Source: Thermoclostridium stercorarium subsp. stercorarium DSM 8532 (GTDB taxonomy: Bacteria > Bacillota > Clostridia > DSM-8532). Taken from it: a stretch of DNA of 64,000 nt. The DNA lies in assembly GCF_000331995.1 (NCBI RefSeq), contig NC_020134.1, positions 841,461-905,460 on the forward strand, given 5' to 3'. The notes under the pieces were generated by a model. The model was not told the DNA's origin. It did not search any database and was given only the letters and a program-made list of their open reading frames with translations. Each line of letters begins with the position of its first letter. Within the stretch, counting starts at the first letter, position 1. Position numbers and translations under genes: made by a program. Of the stretch, positions 57,794 to 64,000 are shown in pieces.

Positions 57794-57820
57794 ACCGCCT
57801 TTCCCGGCGGTTTTTTGTTT
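57794..57820 (+). terminator. Riboswitch expression-platform terminator
   Basis: ACCGCC pairs with GGCGGT across TTTCCC, then TTTTTGTTT. It lies 22 bases after the riboswitch core and about 125 bases before the first gene. A further exact pairing, GGAAGGGTTT (57766-57775) with AAACCCTTCC (57844-57853), spans it. Confidence 0.85.
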
Positions 57821-57944
57821 ATGTAAATGGGTTTCTGTGAATCAAACCCTTCCTGTTTACGCGGTTCAGGTTATTATTCCGAATTCAGTTGCAACTGAAT
57901 GATGGCAAAAGCCCAATAACGGTGTGGAAAGGTAGTGATTTGCG

Positions 57945-58232
57945 ATGTCTCTTGCCAATGTAAGCCTTCAGGTTCTTCCGGTCGTATCCGAAGACAGGGT
58001 GTACCCGGTTGTTGACAAGGTTATTGAACTAATTCAGCAAAGCGGTGTCAAGTACATCGTCGGCCCTATGGAAACCACAATGGAAGGCGAACTGGACGTA
58101 CTGCTGGATATTGTCAGAAAAGCCCAGGAGATTTGCATCAATGAGGGAGCCAGCAGGGTGGTATCTATAGTGAAAATAGATTATAAACCTGAAGGTGTGA
58201 CAATGGATGAAAAAATTAATAAATACAGATAA
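57945..58232 (+). CDS. Thiamine-binding protein (MTH1187/YkoF family)
   Basis: The 95-residue ferredoxin-like protein has ANVSLQVLPVVSEDRVYPVV, SGVKYIVGPMETTMEGELDV, and GASRVVSIVKIDYKPEG, the family pattern of small thiamine- or HMP-binding proteins (DUF77 type). It is the first gene behind the TPP riboswitch, and its end overlaps the permease gene by 26 bases. A role as an intracellular carrier or sensor for thiamine or its pyrimidine precursor is inferred from context. Confidence 0.87.
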   Translation: MSLANVSLQVLPVVSEDRVYPVVDKVIELIQQSGVKYIVGPMETTMEGELDVLLDIVRKAQEICINEGASRVVSIVKIDYKPEGVTMDEKINKYR

Positions 58233-58965
58233 TTTTAGTCTGCCTGTTTCCTTCGCTGTTCTGATTATTATATGGGAGAGCCTTGTGTATATACTGAAAA
58301 CACCTGATTATCTTATACCTGCTCCAAGTATGGTGGTGAAGGCTTTAGTTGATTCATTCCCGATACTTATGAGGCATACCGCCGTAACTTTACTGGAGGT
58401 TATTCTGGGGTTTGCCGCGGCACTGATACTTTCGGTTGCGGTATCGCTTTTGATGGTACGCTTCAGAACTTTGTACAAAATTTTATGGCCGTACATGATC
58501 ATAAGCCAGACAATACCACTGTATATCCTTGCGCCGCTTTTCATGATATGGTTCGGTTTCGGAATTCTGCCAAAAGTGCTTATAGTGGGGCTGGTATGTT
58601 TTTTCCCTATAACGGTGGCATTTGTGCAGGGATTGACATCCACCGAACCCGAACTGGATGAACTGCTTCAGGTTATGAGGGCAACTCCGTCGCAAATCAT
58701 GTGGAAAATCAGAGTGCCGCAAGCCATGCCGCAGTTTTTTTCCGGGCTGAAAATAGCGGCTGCATACAGTGTTACCGGAGCGGTTCTCTCTGAATGGGTG
58801 GGAGCCCAGGAAGGTTTGGGTATTTTCCTTACCCGTTCAATGAAGACATTTAAAACCGCGGCGCTGTTTGCCGACGTTATGATTATTATTGTGCTCAGTC
58901 TGGCAATTTTCTACGCAATATCCTTTATTGAAAAGAAAGTTATAAGGAGGAGAATTCCGTTATGA
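58207..58965 (+). CDS. thiX: ABC transporter permease (ThiX-like)
   Basis: The 252-residue SsuC/TauC-type permease has about six membrane segments and the EAA loop ELDELLQVMRATPSQIMWKI, then RVPQAMPQFFSGLKIAAAYS. It shares a four-base overlap with the receptor gene, so the operon is tightly coupled. Together with ThiY-like and ATPase genes under a TPP riboswitch it should import a thiamine pyrimidine precursor. GAAGGTG precedes the ATG. Confidence 0.88.
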   Translation: MKKLINTDNFSLPVSFAVLIIIWESLVYILKTPDYLIPAPSMVVKALVDSFPILMRHTAVTLLEVILGFAAALILSVAVSLLMVRFRTLYKILWPYMIISQTIPLYILAPLFMIWFGFGILPKVLIVGLVCFFPITVAFVQGLTSTEPELDELLQVMRATPSQIMWKIRVPQAMPQFFSGLKIAAAYSVTGAVLSEWVGAQEGLGIFLTRSMKTFKTAALFADVMIIIVLSLAIFYAISFIEKKVIRRRIPL

Positions 58966-59966
58966 AAAAATATATGTCGATATTAGTATTGGTTTGCATA
59001 ATAGCGCTTACGACAGGATGTGGAGCGCAGAAAACGGATAAAGTAACGGATAACATAAATGATAAAATAAAGGCTACTGCCGTTCTGGACTGGACACCGA
59101 ACACAAACCATACCGGACTGTATGTTGCGTTAAGCAAAGGATATTTTGAGGATGAAGGTCTTGATGTAACCATCGTTCAGCCCCAGGAGGGGACTGCTGA
59201 GCAGATTGTTGCCGCGGGTTCCGCCCAGTTTGGAATAAGTTATCAGGAAGCGGTGACTTTTGCCCGTGCGGAGAACATACCCATTGTATCCATTGCAGCG
59301 GTGATCCAGCATAACACGTCGGGATTCGCGTCGCTTGCCGAAAAAGGCATAACTTCGCCGAAGGATTTTGAAAACAAAAAATACGGAGGATGGGGCTCTC
59401 CGGTCGAGGAAGCAACGCTGCGTTATTTGATGGAACAGGAAGGGGCCGATCCGTCAAAACTTAACATTCTTACAACGGGTGATGCCGATTTCTTTCAGGT
59501 GTCAACCACGGGAGAAGTGGATTTTGCGTGGATTTTTGAAGGATGGACGGGGATTGAGGCGAAGCTGAGAGGGATTGAGCTGAATTATATTGAGCTTAGA
59601 AAACTGTCCGATATTTTTGATTATTACACCCCGGTCATTATAACGAGCGAAAAAATGATTGAAGAAAACAACGAAGTGGTCCGTAAATTCATGAGGGCGG
59701 TTGAAAAAGGATACAGATTTTGTATTGAAAAACCTGAAGAAGCGGCGGAGATCCTTCTGGAAAACGTCCCTGAACTTGACAGGGAACTGGTTATGGAAAG
59801 CCAGAAATATCTTGCGGAAAAGTACCAGGAAGATGCGGAATACTGGGGAATGCAAAAGCAGGAAGTATGGGAAAGGTACATGCTGTGGCTTTATGAAAAT
59901 GGTTTTATTGACGAAAAGATAGATGTGTCAAAGGCTTTTACGAATGAGTTTTTAAACCGGAAATAA
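58962..59966 (+). CDS. thiY: ABC transporter substrate-binding lipoprotein (ThiY-like)
   Basis: A lipoprotein signal (KKYMSILVLVCIIALTTGC) leads an NMT1/THI5-like domain. The signature VLDWTPNTNHTGLYVALSKG with GYFEDEGLDV near residue 45 is characteristic of ThiY and THI5 proteins that bind HMP or formyl-aminopyrimidine. The length of 334 residues is normal. The TPP riboswitch upstream supports the assignment; the exact ligand is not determined by sequence. Confidence 0.92.
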   Translation: MKKYMSILVLVCIIALTTGCGAQKTDKVTDNINDKIKATAVLDWTPNTNHTGLYVALSKGYFEDEGLDVTIVQPQEGTAEQIVAAGSAQFGISYQEAVTFARAENIPIVSIAAVIQHNTSGFASLAEKGITSPKDFENKKYGGWGSPVEEATLRYLMEQEGADPSKLNILTTGDADFFQVSTTGEVDFAWIFEGWTGIEAKLRGIELNYIELRKLSDIFDYYTPVIITSEKMIEENNEVVRKFMRAVEKGYRFCIEKPEEAAEILLENVPELDRELVMESQKYLAEKYQEDAEYWGMQKQEVWERYMLWLYENGFIDEKIDVSKAFTNEFLNRK

Positions 59967-60038
59967 AAAACTATGTGCAACCGGTATATGGCCTTTTGCC
60001 ATACTGAAATTTTTGCATGCTGAAACATGGAGGCCGAA

Positions 60039-60794
60039 ATGGAACCTGCTGTTGAAATAATTAATTTATCGAAATCCTATATATTGAACAACAAAGAGCT
60101 TAAAGCTCTGGAAAACGTCAATTTAAGCGCTGAAAACGGTAAATTCATATCCATAATAGGTCCAAGCGGGTGCGGAAAAAGCACTCTTTTCAGAATTATA
60201 GCCGGCCTGGAGAAGGATTTCACCGGGTCGGTATTTGTTAATGGATGCGATGTAAAAGTTACAAGGCCTTATATAGCATATATGCTGCAGAAGGATTTGC
60301 TATTGCCGTGGAGAAACGTCCGGCAGAATATCTTGCTTCCGCTCGAACTGGACGGGTCTTTGAAGAATACTGACACCGGCTTTGTTCAAAAAATGTTATC
60401 TGAATTCGGCCTTGAAGACTTTGCCGACGCTTACCCTGATGAACTGTCAGGCGGTATGCGGCAGCGGGTCGCGTTCCTGAGGACGTGGCTGATGAAAGGT
60501 TCTGTAATGCTTCTGGACGAGCCTTTCGGAGCGCTGGACGCCTTAACGCGGAATCGTATGCAGGACTGGCTGCTAAACATATGGGAGAAGCACCGGAAAA
60601 CCGTTCTTTTTATAACCCATGACATAGAGGAAGCGGTATATCTGTCGGATGAAGTCTATGTGATGGGGCCGAGGCCGGGAAGAATTATTGACAGATTAAA
60701 CATAGAGCTGGAAAGGCCCAGAAAGCGGGATATTATTTATACTCCCGTTTTTATTGAATATAAAAAATATCTGATGAAATCTTTAACCATTTAA
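60039..60794 (+). CDS. thiZ: ABC transporter ATPase (ThiZ-like)
   Basis: The 251-residue SsuB/TauB-type ATPase has Walker A GPSGCGKST near residue 40, Q-loop YMLQKDLLLPW, the signature LSGGMRQRVAF, and Walker B VMLLDEPFGALDALT, followed by the H-loop in FITHDIEEAVYLSD. It powers the adjacent ThiX/ThiY-like importer. The frame opens at an ATG at 60027 that lies within the ribosome binding site region; the ATG at 60039, after GGAGG, is preferred. A terminator follows. Confidence 0.9.
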   Translation: MEPAVEIINLSKSYILNNKELKALENVNLSAENGKFISIIGPSGCGKSTLFRIIAGLEKDFTGSVFVNGCDVKVTRPYIAYMLQKDLLLPWRNVRQNILLPLELDGSLKNTDTGFVQKMLSEFGLEDFADAYPDELSGGMRQRVAFLRTWLMKGSVMLLDEPFGALDALTRNRMQDWLLNIWEKHRKTVLFITHDIEEAVYLSDEVYVMGPRPGRIIDRLNIELERPRKRDIIYTPVFIEYKKYLMKSLTI

Positions 60795-60844
60795 CAATTT
60801 CCGGGTAGCTGAAAATCCGTCGAATAAAATTTTTGTTGGCTTTT

Positions 60845-60882
60845 CCCTGCATGGAAAATCTTTTTCCCGCAGGGTTTTTTTT
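60845..60882 (+). terminator. Intrinsic terminator of the thiamine transport operon
   Basis: CCCTGC pairs with GCAGGG, with an inner GAAAA-TTTTC stem, then eight U. Confidence 0.88.
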
Positions 60883-61313
60883 GTGCCCGGAAAGTATCCG
60901 CATGATTGCTTAATCGGTCGATTCAACTCATTGTTTTCCTTCTGCCGGCGCTCCGGCCCGATAATTCCGCTGTTGGGTCAGCAAAATATATTTGCATAAA
61001 AAATTACAAAATATTAAGATTTAAAGAGAATGAAAAAGATATTTTAATATAACTGCTTAAACTGAGTAAATTTTAGTATATATAGTCAAATGAACATTAT
61101 TTACAGACATAAGATTATGATATATAATCTAATTAAAGTTAAATAAGTACATATAATCATGATGTGTATTCATTAGTATATAACATGAGTATACGTGATA
61201 TTATTTTACAGTTATATTACAGTGTTAAATGAATACACGACTGTGAAATAATTGGGTTTTATATTGCTTTACACCGAAAAATAAAGCATGAAATTGGGAG
61301 GGAATTTTTAATT
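60883..61313. other. AT-rich intergenic with long inverted repeat
   Basis: No gene is apparent. GTGTATTCATT (61164-61174) and AATGAATACAC (61228-61238) are exact inverted copies separated by 53 bases, upstream of DUF1836. The sequence between them is very AT-rich and could carry promoter elements. Confidence 0.5.
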
Positions 61314-61859
61314 ATGCATTCGCCTTGTTATTTTCCGGGAACGGTGGTGCCGGTATCGCCTGTGGGGTTGCTTACAGGACTATTTTCTGTTACGAACGGA
61401 ATTACGCTGTCGCAGGTTTGTGAAATTACCGGGCTGGAACCCGGAACAATTCAGAACTGGATAAAGAGAGGGTATGTCGCTCATCCCGTAGATCGGAAGT
61501 ATTCAAAAGAACAGGTGGCAAGAATTATACTTATTAATTTCCTTCGCGAGACATTTGTAATTGAGAAAGTAGCTAATTTGCTAAGTTATGTAAATGGAAA
61601 CCTGCTGGATGACTCAGACAACATTATGGATGACAGCGAAATTTACGAGTGCTTGTGTGACATTCTCCTGTCGGGAGAACTGAAAGAAGGGTTTGATAAT
61701 GACACGCTTGTCAGAAAAATAGATGAACGGCTTATGGATTTTAAAGAGCCGTTTCCGGGAGCAAAAGACAGACTTAAACTGGTTTTGCAGGCCATGATTT
61801 ACGCCTGGTGGTCGGCAGAATACAAAAGGATTGCGAACCAGTTGACAAAAAATATCTGA
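61314..61859 (+). CDS. DUF1836 family protein (MerR-like HTH)
   Basis: The 181-residue protein has a helix-turn-helix at about residues 35-75 (LSQVCEITGLEPGTIQNWIK, then RGYVAHPVDRKYSKEQVARI), of MerR-like form, and an all-alpha C-terminal half including DDSEIYECLCDILL and LVLQAMIYAWW. This is the DUF1836 pattern; these proteins are putative regulators. GGGAGGG precedes the ATG. It precedes NfeD-like and flotillin genes by 38 bases and may regulate them. The inverted repeat upstream is a candidate binding site. Confidence 0.8.
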   Translation: MHSPCYFPGTVVPVSPVGLLTGLFSVTNGITLSQVCEITGLEPGTIQNWIKRGYVAHPVDRKYSKEQVARIILINFLRETFVIEKVANLLSYVNGNLLDDSDNIMDDSEIYECLCDILLSGELKEGFDNDTLVRKIDERLMDFKEPFPGAKDRLKLVLQAMIYAWWSAEYKRIANQLTKNI

Positions 61860-61897
61860 CTTTAAATTTTAAAATAAAAAACAGAAAGGGGGTTTTT

Positions 61898-62599
61898 ATG
61901 AATTGGTGGAATGAATTGACCCAACTGCAGAAAGTATTCGCGACTTTTGCCATCCCCGCCACGATTGTGATGATACTGCAGTTTATTCTGCAGCTGATCG
62001 GTTTGGCGAACGAAGCAGATACGGATGGTCCCGATTCCGCAGACGTGGATCCCGTTTCGGATGTTCAGGACGGGATACCCGACGATTTGTCCGATACTGA
62101 AGCCGCTGCCGATTTAGACGACGGATCGGCGGATGACGGGCCTGATCTGGAAGAGGGGGCCGCAGGGATGCGCCTTTTTACACTGAGAAGCGTTGTGGCG
62201 TTCTTTGCGGTCGGAGGCTGGATGGGAGTCGCGGCTATTGACTGGAATCTTTCAAATTTTGCAGCCGTTGTACTTTCAATTATTGCAGGAAGCCTTGCTC
62301 TGTATTTCGTTGCCTGGGTTGTTTACACCTTCCTGAGAATGCAGCAGAGCGGAAACATCAGGTATGAAAACGCTGTAGGCAAGGAGGGGGAGGTATACCT
62401 TACCATTCCACCCAACGGACGGGGAAAAGTAAATGTCATAGTTCAGGAACGCTTATGTGAAATTGACGCAACGACAAGAATCGACAGACCCGTAAAAACC
62501 GGTGAAAAAGTTGTCGTGGTGGATATTACCGATGACGGCGTACTTGTCGTGGAACCGAAGAATTTATCCGAAAAAAAGGAACTTGAAGAAAAAATGTAA
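61898..62599 (+). CDS. NfeD-like membrane protein with C-terminal OB fold
   Basis: The protein has an N-terminal membrane segment (VFATFAIPATIVMILQFILQ), a very acidic linker of about 60 residues (rich in Asp, with DDGSADDGPDLEEG), two or three further membrane segments, and a C-terminal beta-rich OB-fold part (AVGKEGEVYLTIPPNGRGKV, GEKVVVVDITDDGVLVVEP). This is the NfeD arrangement of proteins paired with flotillins (YuaF with FloT in Bacillus). A frame begins earlier, but AAAGGGGG fixes the ATG at 61898 (233 residues). Confidence 0.85.
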   Translation: MNWWNELTQLQKVFATFAIPATIVMILQFILQLIGLANEADTDGPDSADVDPVSDVQDGIPDDLSDTEAAADLDDGSADDGPDLEEGAAGMRLFTLRSVVAFFAVGGWMGVAAIDWNLSNFAAVVLSIIAGSLALYFVAWVVYTFLRMQQSGNIRYENAVGKEGEVYLTIPPNGRGKVNVIVQERLCEIDATTRIDRPVKTGEKVVVVDITDDGVLVVEPKNLSEKKELEEKM

Positions 62600-62613
62600 A
62601 GGGGGTTCTGTTT

Positions 62614-64000
62614 ATGCCCGGTGGAATTATTCTTATTACGGTGGTTATAGTTTTAGCTTTTTCCACTCTTCTGTTTGTTTTTTCAAGGTACAAGAAATGC
62701 CCGTCTGACAAAATCATGGTGATATACGGAAAAGTTGGGCATTCAAAGGACGGAACGGCTCTGTCGGCCAAATGCATTCACGGCGGCGCAGCGTTTGTAT
62801 GGCCAATATTCCAGGCATACGAATTTTTGGATTTGACGCCGATATCCATTACTGTCGATCTCAGGAACGCATTAAGCCGTCAGAACATCAGGATTGACGT
62901 ACCTTCCAGCTTTACGGTAGGTATTTCAACTGAACCGGGGGTTATGCAGAATGCGGCCGAAAGGCTTTTGGGACTGAAACGCCAGGAAATTCAGGAGCTT
63001 GCGAAAGATATAATTTTCGGTCAGCTACGTCTGGTTATAGCAACCATGGACATAGAAGAGATCAATACCGACAGGGACAAGTTCCTGGACGCAGTCTCAA
63101 GAAACGTAGAGACCGAATTGAAGAAAATAGGACTTCGCCTGATCAATGTCAACGTGACGGATATAAGCGATGAGTCGGGGTATATCGAGGCACTGGGTAA
63201 GGAAGCGGCGGCAAAAGCCATTAACGATGCAAAAAAATCGGTTGCTGAACGGGAAAGAGACGGTGCCATAGGTGAAGCGAATGCACGCCGTGAACAAAGG
63301 ATCAGGGTTGCCGCTGCAGAAGCCGAAGCGATCAAAGGTGAGAATGAAGCTGCGGCAGAAATCGCACTGTCCAATGCGATCCGGCGTGAACGCGAGGCAG
63401 AAGCAAAAAGACGGGCTCTTGCGTCTGAAAAAATACAGGCCGCCAAGGCTTTGCAGGAGGCATACGTAGCTGAAAAGGAAGCCGAACTTGCGCGTGCTGA
63501 ACGCGAAAGGGCAACTCAAGAAGCCGATGTCCTGGTCAAGGCCGAGATTGAAAAGAAGAAACTTGAGCTTGAAGCGGAGGCTCAGGCAGAACAGGCAAGA
63601 CGCCTTGCAAAGGGTGAAGCCGATGCAATTTACATGAAAATGGAAGCGCAGGCTCGAGGTATTGAGGAGATACTTACAAAACAGGCCCACGGTTTTGCCA
63701 AACTGGTGCAGGCCGTTGGCGGTGATGCATCCAAGGCCGCTCAGATGATGATCGCCGACAAGCTTGAAGAGCTTATTAAGGTTCAGGTTGAAGCAATTAA
63801 AGGCATCAAGATTGACAAGGTAACGGTATGGGACAGCATGGGCAAAGACGGTACGCCTGCCACGGCAAATTTCCTTTCGGGTATGCTGAAATCCATCCCG
63901 CCTATGAGTGAGATTTTTAAGATGGCCGGTATGAAGCTTCCTGAATTTTTCGGTCAAGAGCTGCAGCAGGAAGAAAAGAGCAATAATTCCGCGGAAGGTG
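62614..64000 (+). CDS. floT: Flotillin-family SPFH protein, 3' end outside window
   Basis: The frame is open to the window end, giving about 462 residues. A membrane segment (GIILITVVIVLAFSTLLFVF) is followed by an SPFH domain (residues about 30-210, with PSDKIMVIYGKVG, AFVWPIFQAYEFLDLTPISI and ELAKDIIFGQLRLVIATM). A long Ala/Glu/Arg-rich coiled coil follows (EREAEAKRRALASEKIQAAK and neighbours), then the flotillin end (KVTVWDSMGKDG). It organises membrane microdomains together with the NfeD-like protein 14 bases upstream. AAAGGGGG precedes the ATG. Confidence 0.93.
   Translation, partial: MPGGIILITVVIVLAFSTLLFVFSRYKKCPSDKIMVIYGKVGHSKDGTALSAKCIHGGAAFVWPIFQAYEFLDLTPISITVDLRNALSRQNIRIDVPSSFTVGISTEPGVMQNAAERLLGLKRQEIQELAKDIIFGQLRLVIATMDIEEINTDRDKFLDAVSRNVETELKKIGLRLINVNVTDISDESGYIEALGKEAAAKAINDAKKSVAERERDGAIGEANARREQRIRVAAAEAEAIKGENEAAAEIALSNAIRREREAEAKRRALASEKIQAAKALQEAYVAEKEAELARAERERATQEADVLVKAEIEKKKLELEAEAQAEQARRLAKGEADAIYMKMEAQARGIEEILTKQAHGFAKLVQAVGGDASKAAQMMIADKLEELIKVQVEAIKGIKIDKVTVWDSMGKDGTPATANFLSGMLKSIPPMSEIFKMAGMKLPEFFGQELQQEEKSNNSAEG

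Noticed and set aside
63097..63957. A 286-codon minus-strand frame opposite the flotillin gene
   Set aside because: It mirrors the Ala/Glu-rich coiled-coil codons of the plus-strand gene, giving a Phe/Leu/Cys-rich product of low credibility.

Overview
The window looks like a chromosomal segment of a low-to-mid GC, anaerobic, saccharolytic Firmicute of the clostridial type. The evidence is strong AGGAGG-type ribosome binding sites, TTGACA/TATAAT promoters, U-tract terminators, several LplB/LplC-type sugar ABC systems with large lipoprotein receptors, YesM/YesN-type two-component proteins, and a complete 16S-23S-5S operon of Clostridia type. A plant-biomass degrader of Clostridium cluster III (Thermoclostridium/Acetivibrio-like) is my guess. 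The 16S gene at about 15525-17058 would settle it.

Layout. 1-5.4 kb: end of an ABC-2 permease, a decayed YcaQ-like gene, a coiled-coil protein, an Rsm22-like methyltransferase, GNAT-murG and a ComEA-like protein. 5.4-10.2 kb: thrS, YkuS, a HAD-IIA phosphatase, GlpP and a DJ-1 protein. 10.4-13.1 kb: IclR regulator, KDPG aldolase and KDG kinase, which form the bottom of uronate catabolism. 13.4-15.0 kb: an IS256-family element inserted in a decayed IS30-type transposase. 15.1-20.6 kb: rRNA operon behind three tandem promoters. 20.6-27.4 kb: purF, carA and an in-frame carB-dapF fusion on the minus strand, with a terminator hairpin just after the purF promoter. 27.5-38.9 kb: YhcH, GH28, DUF362, CYTH, a first LplABC-type system with a GntR/LacI regulator, an alpha/beta hydrolase and a CPBP protease. 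39-49.4 kb: SLH-NlpC/P60, a polysaccharide deacetylase, a second ABC system with a convergent, overlapping YesM/YesN pair, and galM. 49.8-55.6 kb: GH4 alpha-galacturonidase-like enzyme, AraC regulator, altronate dehydratase and tagaturonate epimerase. 55.6-57.4 kb: DUF1294 and a GT39-like membrane protein. 57.6-60.9 kb: TPP riboswitch and a thiamine-precursor ABC operon. 61.3 kb to the end: DUF1836, NfeD-like and flotillin genes.

How the genes fit together. GH28 has no signal peptide and GH4 enzymes are intracellular, so imported oligogalacturonides are probably cut inside the cell. The uronate then passes through UxaE and/or UxaA to KDG, and KdgK plus the aldolase give pyruvate and glyceraldehyde-3-phosphate. 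The two sugar ABC systems carry no ATPase and must share one from elsewhere. Several regulators sit next to palindromes that overlap promoter elements, so much of the carbohydrate regulation can be read from the DNA. The least ordinary items are the CarB-DapF fusion, the promoter-proximal terminator ahead of purF-carA-carB, the nested IS elements, and the overlapping convergent two-component pair.
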